A DNA stretch of 30,425 nt from Spirogloea muscicola (GCA_009602725.1 WELB01000040.1:701331-731755); one strand, 5' to 3'. Shown: positions 1 to 11,854, numbered from the stretch's first letter. Notes: a model not told the origin generated them from the letters alone. Made by a program: numbers and translations.

Positions 1-17
1 CGAGCGGGCGCGCCGGG

Positions 18-53
18 ATGTCCGCGCCCTCCCGCGGCCGCCCTCGACACTGA
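18..53 (+). other. possible 11-codon upstream ORF before the receptor kinase
   Basis: An ATG at 18 opens a frame that closes with TGA at 51-53, ending 41 bases before the receptor kinase start at 95. If transcription begins upstream of position 18, ribosomes would meet this short frame first, which usually lowers translation of the main ORF. The transcript start is not visible, so the ATG may simply lie upstream of the mRNA. Confidence 0.2.
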
Positions 54-94
54 GGCGCCGGCCGCCTGCGGCGCGGCTGGCTTTCACCCGCCCG

Positions 95-3000
95 ATGGCA
101 GGGCCAGCGGCGGAGGCCGGCCGCGCTGCCCTGGCTTGGCTGGCCCTTCTCGTCTCCTTAGCTGCGGCCGGGCCGTCTGCCGCCCGGCCTACTGATGGCT
201 ACCTCATTAACTGCGGGGGGCCGGCCTTCACCGACATCTTCGGGCGGCAGTGGACTGCGGACTCCAACTACACGGGGGGAGTCCGGGCTGTAGCCACGGC
301 AATTGACATAACAACCCTCACGAACGACCTGCAGGGCTCAGCAGGTAACAACGCCCTTGTCATCTTGGTTAGCGGCCTCATAATTGCTTCTCCCAGTCAG
401 AGGGAGGGCAATGGAAGGCCGAAGACTGTTATGAGGTCGCTACACAACTTTCCTTTGGAGGGGCAGGCTTCACCAAGGATGCCATGCGCTCTGCAACGCT
501 AGTGTCATGACTTGGGCGCGGTCTTGTCGTCGGACACGCTGCCTGCATGTTTCTTGTCCTAGGAGAGTGACCAGCGTCAGGCAATAAAGTCCATATTGTT
601 ACTGTTCATATGCACATTCGCCAACTCATTTTTGAGCAGGCAACTTAGTAGGCACCAGTAGGGTCAGTGTACAGCATTGGTACAGCATGTGCTCTTGTGG
701 GTGGGTATCATCGTGTTGCGACATATCACAAGGGGTCTACCTTCAGTACTCAATTGAGGACTGATTTGAGTAATGAAGGAAGATGAAATGTGTCTAACCA
801 GTCATGCCATGCAAACCTATAGGATTTTCACACGACTTACCCAGTCGTCTTCAATGTGCTGAGTACCTTCGTGAAGGCTCCGTGTGTGAGTCTGCTTGTG
901 TTGTTGTGTGTATTGCAGATCCTCAACTATATGCAACGGCTCGTGCCTTTAGCCTGAGGCCAATAGATGCCATGAACGAAAGCCTTTCTGCAGGCTCTTA
1001 TAATTTGACGACAGACTTGAAGGGGCAATACCTCCTGAGACTCCACTTTGCTTTCCTACTTTACCAGGCCCCAGCATTTGATGTCCGCTCAGCAACTTTT
1101 GCAGTCGTTGCAGGCGGCATCTCTCTTTTCCCTTCCATGAATGTTATTACCAGATTGCAAGATGTTGGTCGTTCAGGTAAGGTGGAAACCTCTGTACTCT
1201 CACCTGCACGGTCAAGGACCATGACCTTACATTTTGGGGTAAAATTGCTGGTAAGGAATGGTGAAAGTCTCATCAATGTCTTGCTCTACTGTGCAGAGAT
1301 CCGAGAGTTCCTCCTTCCAACACTTGGAACGCCGTACATTCTCGTTGACTTCCAGCCTGTTACAAGAAGCTCATTTGTGTCTGGCATTGAGCTCATCAAT
1401 GTTGCGACAGTGTTGGATACAGCAGCAGTAAAGGGTGCGGGCAGACATCCTCATGGTGACGTTCCAGCCAAGGTCTTCAATGGAAGCCTATACGGCAACA
1501 AGGTCACACCACATATGCTGCTGGAAACAGTTCATAGGATCAACTGTGGTGGAAATGTGGTGACCCCAGATCTTGATTCTGTGGGGCGTACATGGGCAAA
1601 GGACTACGGATGGGCAAAGTGAGGATATAGGAAGCCCACATGACTCCCCCAATAGTACTTCTCAATGTTTCCAAACATGCATCATATGCATACCAGCCAT
1701 TCCGTGCCCAGCAATTGGCTGACTTTACAGTTGCTGTTCACACAACCTTGAAGAGTGTTTTTAAGGGGCCATTGTAATGCGATTCCTGGGTCGTGTCTTG
1801 CAGTCTGGGCTCGACTGTCTTTTCCACAAGCAATGACATCAATGGGACTGGCATTGGACCTGCATTACTGCCACAAGTGGTCTACCAGTCACAACGAGCA
1901 GCGATTGCACTCTCCAATTTTCAGCTATCGTATGCTCTGCGCGTGGACCCAGGTTTTCAGGTTTTGATCATATGTCCTCACTGACCTTGATAATCTCAAT
2001 GGCCTCGTTGCCTGCTATTTCTGCCAGCCCGTGTCAGGCTTAGATTTTCTGCTGTCAATGTTGACCAGGCAGGACTGCTTCTTCACCCATGTTGTGATAT
2101 CCAGGATCATGATGACATTCTTGCATGTTGTTGCCTCTGATTCTGCTGGTATGGTGTGCTGAAATACTGTTATGGCGGTTGTCGGCGACAGTACTTGGTC
2201 AGGATGCACTTTGACGACATTGGTACAGAAGAAGGAACAAGCAATCCTACTCCTTCTCCGATGGGTGATCGAAGTTTTGACTGCCTTATCAATTACAATC
2301 CAGTGCTCATCAATTTTAGTCCTCAAAAGAGTGCTGGTGGAACTTTTTCAGCAATATATAAGGACTACATTGCAAGCTCCTCTCGCAGCGTAAGTCTGGT
2401 CATGAATCATGCCTTCATGTGCTTCAAGCTAGCTTGTTGCCCTTGAATCCTGCCCTGAGATATAGCTGCCAGATCAAGTCAGTCTGAACTGAGTTCAGTC
2501 TTCAATGCAGATACCTCTACATTCACATGATGACCTTCTGTGACTTTGTGGCAGTCTCTGCTTGAGATTGATCTTGCACCGTCCCTTCAGTCTGGGTTGT
2601 CAATGGGCCCAACAATCTGCGGGGTGGAGATCTTCAAGGTATACTGTATGCAGTGCAAATGGTGGTCACACTTGTGAGACTAGTGTACGTCTGTTGTATA
2701 TTGTAGTATGATGTAACGTACGTTGCGTTTGTCATGCTGGGGTATTTCTACTCTGCACAAGTCAAACATTGACTACACGTTCAAGTAGCATGACTGCAAT
2801 CCTTCTTCATTATGTGTGATTGGTAGCAGTATTCCTGATGTTTGCTGGAGGTAATATGAAGCCCAAGTGCAGCTGATAACAGCCCTTAAGTGCATCTTAG
2901 CTGGTCAAGCTTGTCATATAGGTCGTGCTCACTGCTGTTTCAGGTAAGGGTCATCAGCGCAAAGCTGCTGGCTAGTGGGCCACCTGAGAAACCACAATCA

Positions 3001-6000
3001 CCCATGATGAGGGCACCCGTACCTCCTTCAGTAACAGCCAGTGCCCCAAGCCCTGCAAATCTCTCTAGCGTCTGGTCTAGAGAAGCGCAGACCCTACTGG
3101 CCATCAAGTATCTATTGGGCAATCCTAAGAGCCTCAATTCGTGGGGTGCCAACACGATGCCGTGCGACAAAAATCCGTGGGCAGGTAAGCGTGACATTAG
3201 CATTGTCATACATTGATACAAGAACACTGCAGTGTTTCTTCGTAGGCCTTAGTCATGAGATGTTTACTTGCACAAAACAACTGCAATCTGCCAAGCTCAT
3301 GTTATGCTTTGATTGTCAACATGCAGGTGTTGGTTGTAGTGGCACTGTAGTCACGTCCATCATATTACCGGTATGCACTACATTCTGCTGCTGCTGGGTA
3401 GATCAGCATCTGTTATGGCTTTCTGACATTATGGGTTGAGGGTTTACAAGAGAGCATTTCATCTCATTAAGCTCATTCTCTAGGTCAATACAGGGAAGCA
3501 ATCATAATTACCTCATGTACATACTAAGCTGAAGATTCCCCTGACATACATTCCTGAGCATGCAGCACTTTGGGCTCTCTGGGGCGCTCCCTAGTCAGCT
3601 GGCTAATCTCCAACATCTGCGGGATGTCTGGCTCAATGATAACGAGCTGACTGGAACGTTGGCATCCAATTTTGGCCAACTCAAAAGTCTCACAACTCTC
3701 AGGCTGCATAACAACACTTTGAAAGGCTCTATACCAGCAGCCTTTGGACAGTTGACTTCCCTCCAGGAGCTGACTCTGGATTCCAACGACTTTTCTGGTC
3801 TGTCATCGGCCTGCTTGGATCAAGCATTTCACTTGGCTGCATGTCGAGTACTCTTGCATGCTGAACTGGTGCCTGCAGCTTTTTGGATGGTGGTTCACTG
3901 TCAACATCTCCCCTAGTTGCAGACAAGAGATAGAATCGCCCTGGGCATGTTGCAATTTCTCACTGACTTGTCAGTGTACGTCATATGCAGGTCCTCTGCC
4001 CCTGGGCTTGCTGAACCTGCCCTCCTTAGCTAACAGTGGCGATAATTTTTCAATTGCTCGCTTTCTGCCTGGCAATGCCAAGTTGTGCATTCCACCAGAT
4101 GCTCATGTGCTGGTTCAGACAGGATTACCTACTTGTGAAGGGGGTAGCAATGGCAAGGGTGGCAATGTGGGAATTATTGCTGGTATTGTGGCAGCTGTTC
4201 TAGGGACCTTGGGTGCCGCCTGTCTTGTGGCAACATCCATAATTTGCTGTCACTGCTACAGGCGCAAAAGGTGAAGCTTACTCCGTGTGCCTTTGCCTCA
4301 AAGGTGATACTGCAGTGCATGATGGCACATGTTCTGCATCCCCTTTGGACACTACTTTGACGATGTCGTTTGAGCCGCCCGCTCTTCCATGCTCTATGCC
4401 ATGCAATAGACGCATGAGGATTTGTATGCAGTCAGTGATTTCAAGTACACGTTTCATTCTTGGCAATGTATCTGGGGTTGTTCTGTGTGAGGGGGATCTA
4501 TAGAGTGCATGATGTGTTGCTACTAACATCAGCTGGATGTGCTCATCAGGAGGATGGAAAGGTCGCAGTTGTTAGTAGGACGGATGAGCCGCACTAGAAG
4601 CACCAGCAGTCTCAACACTCATAGTCTGGGCATCATGGCTGGCAAGGACTTCACACTGGGCGAGATGAGAAGGGCCACGAAGGACTTTGCCAATTCCTGT
4701 ATCATCGGTTCGGGTGGCTTTGGCAACGTCTACCGGTACAAGGCTACTCCTTTCTAATAGCCATGTCCTTGTTTTTGCCATCACGATTGATCTTGCTAGC
4801 TGTACCAAAGTCATGCCTGCAGATAGTTGGCTGGCATATGAGTATCAAGGTATTTAGAGGGAAAGCAGTAATGTTCCACAGTGCTTTCACCATCATCATA
4901 TGACGCTGTCCCTGGATGGATACAGTGGTACCTTGCCAACGGGTCACGTGGTCGCGATAAAGAGGCACATACAAGGGAGCGGGCAGGGCAGCGTCCAGTT
5001 TTATATGGAGCTTGAAGTGCTGTCCAGAGTCCGACATCGGCACCTCGTGTCCCTCATTGGCTACTGTCGCGAGCGCGGGGAGATGATCCTTGTGTAAGCT
5101 CTCCACATGCACAACCCCCAGCTTAATATGTGAAAGACCTCGCCACCGGATGTATGTGGGTCTCTTCCTCTTGCAGTATGTTTGATGTATGGTGCACAGT
5201 CTCACCTCTTTTGCAAGTATGCTTGCAATGGCTGTGCTTGTCTGAGGTCTTTTCAGATGGGCTCGCATGTTATGAGCTCAAGGACTAACCACCAGTAGAC
5301 GCTCTTCGTCAGGTACGAGTTTATGTCACGGGGCACGTTGAGAGAGCACCTGGTGGGAGACACCCCCACGCCAGATGTGCCCCTCGGCTGGAAGAAGCGC
5401 CTCGAGATTTGCATTGGTGCTGCTAAGGGCGTTGACTACTTGCACCGTGGCTTGGCCCCTCCAATCATCCACAGGTGTTCAAAACATGTGAATCACATTA
5501 GGCGCTTCATACTTGGTGCATTGAAGTTTGATAGCTTGCAATAGCTTTTGGGTTGATCACATATGTGCTGCTGTACATCACAGGGATGTGAAGTCTACCA
5601 ACATCCTTCTGGACACAGATTTCTCTGCAAAAGTGGGGGATTTTGGCCTCTCACACCTTGGGCCGCAGAAGGATGAGACCCATGTGTCAACGGCTGTGAG
5701 GGGCAGCTTTGGTTATGTTGACCCTGAGTACTACAAGTGGCTCAAGCTCACAGACAAGAGTGACGTGTATAGCTTTGGAGTTGTGTTGCTAGAAACCATC
5801 GCTGGGAGAAAAGTCATCGATTTAACACTGTCCATGGACACATTGCAGGTGAGATTGGATACTGCTCTTGCATCACAGCAGTCCTCACATCATGTGCTGC
5901 ATCTTGGCTCCTGCAAATTTTGTGTAGGTGCTTGTTGTAGATTTTGAGTCATTGTTACCCTCCACTTAATTGCTTGAACCTTGTTAAATAAATGTCATCA

Positions 6001-6480
6001 GGTCAATCTTGTGGAGTGGGCAAAGCCACACATGGTTAGCGGAAGTTTTGAGGCCATCGTGGACCCCAAGCTCAAGGGCGCCTACTCCCCTGCCTCAATG
6101 GCGAAGGTCGCCGAAGTTGCCAATGCGTGCTTGCAAGTAAGTCCTGCTCCGCGTCGCTGGGATGCATTATGTGAACTTGGCACCAGGCACTTGACTACTT
6201 TCACTGTCAATGATTATGTAGCTTCTCACATAGCTTGCTGCACGGAGCTTGTAAGCATGATGCCATATCTGGGTGCGATTAGGATGTGCAGAGGTGTGTA
6301 TTAAGTAGACCAGTTAATCTGTACACTACTATGTAGTACCCTCTAAGATGAGCTTTGAGGACAAAAGGACTGATGCAGTTTGCTGTGCTCATCTAGGAAC
6401 CATCGAGCTTGCGACCGTCCATGGAGGAGTGTGTGCGGGGCTTAGAAGAGGCGCTTCGATTAGAGAGTGCGGCCTTATAG
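95..6480 (+). CDS. malectin-like domain / LRR receptor-like protein kinase
   Basis: Single-pass membrane receptor kinase, about 1021 aa from 16 exons: 95-344, 919-1176, 1297-1618, 1804-1960, 2192-2389, 2555-2638, 2944-3184, 3327-3370, 3566-3797, 3991-4270, 4550-4735, 4926-5093, 5313-5474, 5584-5848, 6002-6136, 6397-6480. All introns are GT-AG and the frame closes at TAG. Residues 1-30 are a hydrophobic Ala-rich signal peptide. Residues ~36-423 are a malectin-like region with two INCGG blocks (~38 and ~253) and the YLVRMHF motif. A PC-containing LRR cap (MPCDKNPW, then VGCSG) leads into about three LRRs (519-595). The transmembrane helix is ~655-681, followed by HCYRRKR. The kinase has the Gly loop GSGGFGNV (742-749), VAIK Lys763, HRD Asp862, DFG Asp880 and an APE-region equivalent DPEYY, so it is predicted active. 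The domain order matches land-plant LRR-I/SYMRK-type receptors. The ligand is unknown. The start was chosen because the only earlier ATG (18) is closed by a stop. Confidence 0.9.
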
Positions 6481-7439
6481 CAAGAGTGGAGCATTTCACA
6501 GAGCAGCAATCCTTTGTACCCTTACAATTGACCTTTTCAACAGATCTTATAGACAAATTTTACATTGACATTTTGGTTCCTCCAGAGCTCGAGTAGCTCC
6601 TGGCTTGTAGGTATCCACGCTTCTTGTGACTTGATCGACGTTGGTGATAGCGTTTCATCAGTCGTAATGCTGTGCCAGTGGAGATTGTTGACAGTGTTGC
6701 TGCAGATGTGTGCCGACGAGCTCCTGATTTGTCATGTTTGTCTCTCATTTGTGGTATCTAAGCAATGCAGTCTTTGTATTGCAGTCCACTGCAACACAGT
6801 GCACTGCATCGTTCAGCATCCAAGGTGCCAAAGACGATGAAAATTGATAATCTGGGCTTACTGTGGCACAACCTGCCCAGATGCAAGCCTGCATGACATT
6901 GCAACATGCTGGCCTGATTAGAGCATTCCTGGTGGGAAGGCTAAGGGCTCTTACAATGACGTTGTGATTTTACCACAACAAGCGAGGAACAGGATAAGCG
7001 TGTCATAAACTATGACTTCCGAAGGTCGCAACTCTGTCTTTGCGAAGTCTCAAGCATGAGGTTTGAGATCTATTGATTGTTGTATCGCACCTCTTGGCTG
7101 CATGCAAGACTTACCGCTTCCCACCTTCTCCAATCTGAGTCATCAGCCGGGCATTTGCCCCTCTTCATAGCAAAGCGCCCGTCTCAGTGTTACAATTGAA
7201 GATCCGCTCATGACAGCAGAGAAAGATCAAACTAGCACAGGCTCCGCCTAGCAGCAGACAGAGATCAGATCACCATATGCTCTGCAAGTATCCAAGGTGA
7301 GTGGCAGCCATAGCTTGGGCGCACCGGAGCAGCAGCGCGGACGCCTCAATGCAGCATGTGCTCGAAGTGCTGGGGCACCCCTAAGTCACTAGGAGCGCGC
7401 TACCACGGCCCACTGGGCTGAGTGAGATGGTTACCCAGC
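6481..7439. other. 3' flank of receptor kinase, no gene recognised
   Basis: After the kinase stop the sequence is stop-rich in all frames, with only short open stretches and no family similarity that I can see. The first few hundred bases are presumably 3' UTR. No RNA gene or obvious repeat was found. Confidence 0.5.
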
Positions 7440-8591
7440 CTATGCGTTGGTTTGTTGTACTACCGCATTTAACAGAGTGGTCTCCCAGCTACAAATTGCT
7501 CAAGATTCATATCCAGCAGGTCACTGATGAACACTCGGCACGTGGTAGTATTTCACGTTACTGTAATACTAATAATCTCGTGCCAGCACCAATTTTGTGC
7601 GTCTACATGCAGGCCCGCACTTACGTTGCAACTGAAGGCCTATCAACACTCCCGGAGATAGCTGAAGAAGCTGTAGTGCACTTTCGGCAGCTCACTATCA
7701 ATAACATCGAAGTTTGGCATGACAAGATGGCTTCTTGTACAGGGGCCGGTAGCTCAGAGCATCCTAGTTTTCCACAAGGATTAGTAGCACATAGCAGAGT
7801 GCGGCCCTCGCATTTATGCAGTGTACCCAGGGTCTAGCCACACATCAGCGTGCTGGGCGCGTACTAAGCCAGGCCACTGGCTTGCGGGGTGGTGGTCCTG
7901 CGCCCCACTTAAATCTGGTGTGCATATTTGCTCACTCGTGGGTACTGGGAGTCCCCCTTCAATCATATTTCAGTTTTGCTATGTTAGCCCCTGTTGCAGT
8001 TTCCTTGTTCTTCTTACACACTGTACTGGCTTGCTTTGGCCTCCCCTCCTCTTATGCGCACTGCGCGCCTTCTCTTGTTAGAGGGGCGTTTAAGTGATGC
8101 ATGTCACAAAGGACAAGCACCAGGGGATGACGCTTATTATTCACCTGTGACACGATTACGTAGCAGCCTGTCTAAGCTGTTTGATTAAGACCAACACAGC
8201 AGCTGGAGGCCGTGCATGTCGGACTTGCACCTGTCATGCTAACTACTCAAAACTTCTCAGCATCTGGCCGACTGCAAAAATGGCAGGCAAACTGCAACCA
8301 TGACACCAGAAAGAAGCAAGCTTTGGGACACAAGTGACTCATGCTCCAAGAGCAGAGTTGGATGAATGAACTTCAGAGACAACGTACAATCAATCTTGAT
8401 ATTTCATGCTATCTTGTTGAACATCGTCAGGGACCGTATGAGGCAGTGCTTGTCTCCAAGAAGAAGCAACAGCTACCTCAAGAAACTACAAATTGCCCTC
8501 CTGGTATGATCATCAAAGTGAGAACGGCCGCCTCCCCTACAGCAGAGGCAAGCATGCGCGAGATGGTTTCTGCAGGCAGGTTGTAGCAGAG
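7440..8591. repeat. duplicated module, copy A, flanking the uL14 terminal exon
   Basis: This stretch is similar along its length to about 12590-13736. Shared landmarks in the same order are CCGCATTT (7466/12594), AATCTCGTGCCAGCACCAA (7575/12711), GGCCGGTAGCTCAG (7744/12870), CAGGCCACTGG (7872/12994), GCGCACTGCGCGCCTTCTCT (8055/13186), GCATCTGGCCGACTGCAAAA, and the uL14 last exon. A partial inverted third copy is at 11855-12090. The extent at the 5' end is approximate. Copy A lies just downstream of the uL14 stop and so may overlap that gene's 3' UTR. Confidence 0.75.
7816..8097 (+). CDS. small hydrophobic ORF, doubtful, kept in both duplicates
   Basis: A 93-codon frame whose second half is hydrophobic (runs such as FAMLAPVAVSLFFLH), giving one or two possible membrane segments. 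The duplicate at 12973-13227 keeps an 84-codon frame with the same start block (RAGRVL.QATGLR), the motif APHL.LVC, the tail CAPSLV.GAF and a stop at the equivalent place. The frame survives compensating indels between the copies. The inverted third copy has lost the frame after about 35 codons. I recognise no family. It may be a chance frame in a repeat or a remnant of a transposon protein. Confidence 0.2.
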   Translation: MQCTQGLATHQRAGRVLSQATGLRGGGPAPHLNLVCIFAHSWVLGVPLQSYFSFAMLAPVAVSLFFLHTVLACFGLPSSYAHCAPSLVRGAFK

Positions 8592-9420
8592 TCATACAAT
8601 TGCATTGGCGGCGCTGGCAATCCGCGGCCACAGGTCGGCGCACTCCTTGCCAATGGGGCCTGTAACTGCGGAACCTGGAAGAGCACCCAGATGCAACACT
8701 TTAGCTCCTTGGACTGACAATCACCTGCAGGTACACACTATGCAGACAACTGGTGCAAGCAAAGGGGCTGGATACAACAGCGGAAAAGAAGAGAACACGG
8801 CTGCTAATGTGAAGGGGCGATGAGGCGCTGCCGCGGCCAAAGCCCCGCATACCCTTCATCTCGCCCTTGGGGTTCACGATAACGCCGGCGTTATCTGCAC
8901 GACGAGGCAACAGCCCAAGTCATGCTCGTGCGCTTGCAACTGGTAGCAGCAAAGCAGGGAGACGACGGCGCACAGCCGGCAAGCCCCATCATATTGTTGC
9001 GAGGTCAAGGTTTGAGGGCTGCCCACCCTCGAAGTACATGAAGACGCCGTCCTTCCGGCGCCAGGGCTTGCGCTGGCGCACGATAACGGCGGGCATGACC
9101 TTCTTGCGCAGGTCGGGCTTGCCCTTCTTCACGGTGGCCATCACCATGTCGCCAACGCAGCCGGCGGGCAGGCGGTTGAGGCGGCCCTTGATCCCGCAGA
9201 CGGACATGATGAACAGGTTCTTGGCGCCCGTGTTGTCCGCGCAGTTCATCACCGCGCCCACCGGCAGCGCCAGCGACATCCGGTACTTGGCGCCCGTCGC
9301 GCTCGTCCTCGCTGCGCAGCGGCGGCGGCGGCGGCGGCGTCAGCCGTGGCTGGGCGAGGCGAGCCGAGAGGGCGGCCATGGGAAGGCCAGGCGGGGCGGG
9401 AGCTCACCGCGGGCGGACAT
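8592..9420 (-). CDS. RPL23: 60S ribosomal protein L23 (uL14)
   Basis: Cytosolic large-subunit ribosomal protein uL14, a component near the GTPase-associated side of the 60S subunit. Exons on the minus strand are 9420-9408, 9311-9027, 8894-8853 and 8674-8592, giving 140 aa, the normal length for the family. Diagnostic blocks are [65 protein letters not shown] and, in the last exon, [17 protein letters not shown], ending in ANAIV and TGA. All three introns are GT-AG and junction phases agree. The first coding exon is only 13 nt (MSAR plus one base). The N-terminus has lost the usual Gly-rich run: [15 protein letters not shown] replaces the family's MSKRGRGG-type start, at the same length. A degraded copy of the last exon lies at 13737-13818. 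Confidence 0.95.
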
Positions 9421-9600
9421 GGCGGCGGCCGCGGCGNCGGGGGGACCTGGCGGCGGGGCTGGCCTGGGCTAGGTCTCCAGGACTTGGCGGAGCCGCTCTA
9501 TCTGGCGGCGCCGTGCTCGCCCTCTTCCGCGGGGCCCGCTTGGCCTCTTCGCCGAGCCCAATGGCGAGAGTGGAGTGAGACGCCGCTAAGCTAGCGGCGC
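9421..9600 (-). promoter_or_regulatory. GC-rich upstream region of uL14
   Basis: The 180 bases upstream of the uL14 ATG are strongly GC-rich (CGG/GCC runs) and contain one unresolved base at 9437. By position they should hold the 5' UTR and core promoter. No TATA box or other specific element is visible. This is a positional inference only. Confidence 0.3.
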
Positions 9601-9699
9601 CGTCAGACTAGTGGGGGGGGGCAACGCGGCTGCGGGAGGCTTAACCCCGCCTTAAACCCCCGACTCCCTGTGCCCAACGAGAGAGGGAATGCGGCTGCT

Positions 9700-10245
9700 G
9701 GTATTAAAAGAGGGAAAGACGCTTCCATGAAATATTGACCTTTCTCCCATTGAGGATAGGGGCTGGAAAAAGCCAGCCCAGAAAGAAGAATGAGAACAAA
9801 GGACGAGAAGGGGCCAGTGGATGTACGAAAAGCAACTTGCACTAAAAAGAAACGAAGCAGCTACGAATAACTCAGTAACCCCTGCTAAGCAGCAGCACTA
9901 AAGCTAGCACGTATTGAAGCAAGCAGCTACGAAACACTCGGTAAGCAGCCGCAGGTCGGAGAAACTGGGCTCCTGGTAGCGGGTCGGTCGGCAATCTAGG
10001 CTACACACGACATGCAGATGTGTTCCCGAGATGGGCTTGCCAGCTGCTTATCTGTCGTTGTTGCGACGACGAGTTTCGGCCTGTTTGCAGCGTGCTCAGG
10101 CTAATGCTTTGCACCAGAAAGCTGGGCGAGCTCTAGTTGGTAGCAGAAGGGCTTCGTATCTGCCATCTAGTATCCAGCCATCGGTTAGCGACCTTTATGT
10201 TTTGACCCGTGGTTTCTGAGCGGGTCAATCTACTGTAGGTTACGT
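9700..10245. repeat. LINE-like 3'-end fragments (degenerate)
   Basis: On the plus strand 10031-10219 encodes RRRVSACLQRAQANAL followed by KAGRALVGS, then SDLYVLTRGF and a stop. This is the same C-terminal pattern as the other LINE-like copies in the window. On the minus strand 9842-9720 carries the tail motif LSGLAFSSP (DNA TTCTGGGCTGGCTTTTTCCA) that recurs near 11330, 15150, 15240 and 15480. No intact ORF remains. Confidence 0.5.
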
Positions 10246-10304
10246 AGGTCTTAAGATGTGCTTGCCTTTGTACTTGGCCATTTGGCCTTCGTTTTTTTCA
10301 AATA

Positions 10305-10930
10305 CACGAAATTCCCCTGGCCAGGGCCAGAGGCTGCAGCGAGGGCACGACCGGCAGGCAGATGCAGCGCGCGAGCCATCGATGGACCTCTGCAGCGAGA
10401 CGGATAAGCGCATGCGTACACCTGCGCGAGCGAACCTGCTGCATGAAAGTCCACCGGCTCCCCATGAACCGGCGGGAGATGGCATGACGCGAGAGCTGGT
10501 TGAGCAGCTCGAGCCACCGAGCGCCCAACGCGCCGTGGTGTCGATGGCGAGCGGGAAGAACTCGTCGCCCCGCGCGGGTGGTCAGGGTCTGTATGCACCT
10601 GGCGGGCATTTACAGACGCCCTTTCAACCGCTGACCACGCGCGGGACGACGAGTTCTTCCCGCTCGCCATCGACACCCACGGTGCGTTGGGCGCTCGGTG
10701 GCTCGAGCTGCTCAACCAGCTCTCGCGTCACGCCATCTCCCGCCAATTCCATGGGGAGCTGGAGGACTTCCATGCAGCAGGCTCGCTCGCGCAGGTGTAC
10801 CGCATGCGCTTGTCCGTCTCGCTGCAGAGGTCCGTCCACGGCTCGCGCGCTGCATCTGCGTGCCAGTCGTGCCCTCGCCGCAGCCTCTGGACCTGGCCAG
10901 GAAGCCCGCTACCAGGTGCCCAGCTTCTCC
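10305..10930. repeat. head-to-head inverted pair of LINE-like ORF 3' ends
   Basis: The minus-strand sequence of about 10600-10305 and the plus-strand sequence of about 10630-10925 are nearly the same over roughly 290 bases, separated by only about 30 bases. The shared stretch includes GACGAGTTCTTCCCGCTCGC and GCTGCTCAACCAGCTCTCGC. The encoded peptide reads FFPLAIDTHGALGARWLELL, then [17 protein letters not shown]. This resembles the C-terminal tail of LINE-type reverse transcriptases of algae and oomycetes (an aromatic-P-L-A-acidic-x-x-G-A block followed by R-S-V-x-L-Q-R). Frames are broken in both arms by small indels. Transcripts across it could fold into a long hairpin. Confidence 0.7.
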
Positions 10931-10975
10931 GACCTGCGGCTGCTTAAGCAGGGGTTGCTAAGTATTGCGTAGCTG

Positions 10976-11854
10976 CTTGATTCCATCTGTGCTAGCTTAG
11001 GCGCTTTCCCTTTGCCCCTCGGCCCCTTCTGTTCATTCCTTTTTCCTGGGGTGACCTCTCCCAGCCACCGCCCTCTCCTAGAAGCGTCTTTCTCTCTTTC
11101 TTTCCGCCCTTCCGGCCCTTTCAGACCTTGTTCGTACCTCTGGACTGGCCTCTTACAGAGGGTGTTCAGGACTATATCAGCGGAGCCACAGGCTAGGCAG
11201 ACAGGGCGACATTATCACCCGTGTCAGCAGTAGGAATTCAGATGAGCTGGGGAGGAAGATAAAGGAAGCTTTCAGTAGTGGGCGATGGGCCTTCGAGCAA
11301 CCCCGCTGCGCAAGCCAGAAGAAATTGCTCGCCTATAGAGAAGAGGGGCTGGGAGAGGCCAGCCCAAAAAGAATGGACGAGATCCAAAGCGCCAAAAGGT
11401 ACCAAAAAATGAAGAACTACACAGCTAGACATGAGACAACGCAGATGGAAGCTTAGTACCCACGAGTGAGCAGCAGCAAGTCCGAGTAAGTCGCAGCTGG
11501 GAAATAGCGGCACTCCGCAGCAGGACACAAGACCCGAAGGCACCGAGGCTCCAGAAAGTTCTGCACCCTCTTTGCTGCGCCGCTGGTCAGCTTGAGAGGC
11601 CAGCAGCTAGATTAACGAGGACCACCCTGTAACACCCATGGATGTCCATGGCCAGGGGGTAAAAGGTATGGTGAGCAGGGTGGACCTTGTACTTAAGTAA
11701 CTTCTCTTTTACGGCCACCTTCACACCCTAGCCGGTCTCAGAAGTTATCCGGCTCCTTCTTTCAGAAACTATCTGTAAGGACGACGTCCATGAAGATGAG
11801 AGACTCTTCCAGTAGAAGGGCGATACCTGTATATTGGCCAGCCCAGAAAGAGAG
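10976..11854. other. repeat-derived spacer without genes
   Basis: No gene is recognised. A pyrimidine-rich plus-strand stretch (11030-11160) and the minus strand of 11460-11320 both carry the tail pattern that follows the LINE-like fragments (a 'CAGACCTTGT...CTGG.CTGGCCTC' or 'GGATCTCGTCCATTC' type block). They are probably another decayed inverted pair. The rest (11580-11854) shows nothing I can name. Confidence 0.4.

Noticed and set aside
7744-7820. tRNA-like start (GGCCGGTAGCTCAG) in both module copies
   Set aside because: It resembles an A-box, but no B-box (GGTTCGA-type), anticodon arm or matching acceptor stem follows. The second copy does not preserve tRNA pairing.
8867-9472. 201-codon plus-strand ORF opposite uL14
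   Set aside because: Antisense shadow of the conserved uL14 exons in GC-rich DNA. The minus strand carries clear family sequence.
10256-10972. 238-codon plus-strand ORF
   Set aside because: It crosses both arms of the inverted repeat, so half of it is the reverse complement of the other half. Not a gene.
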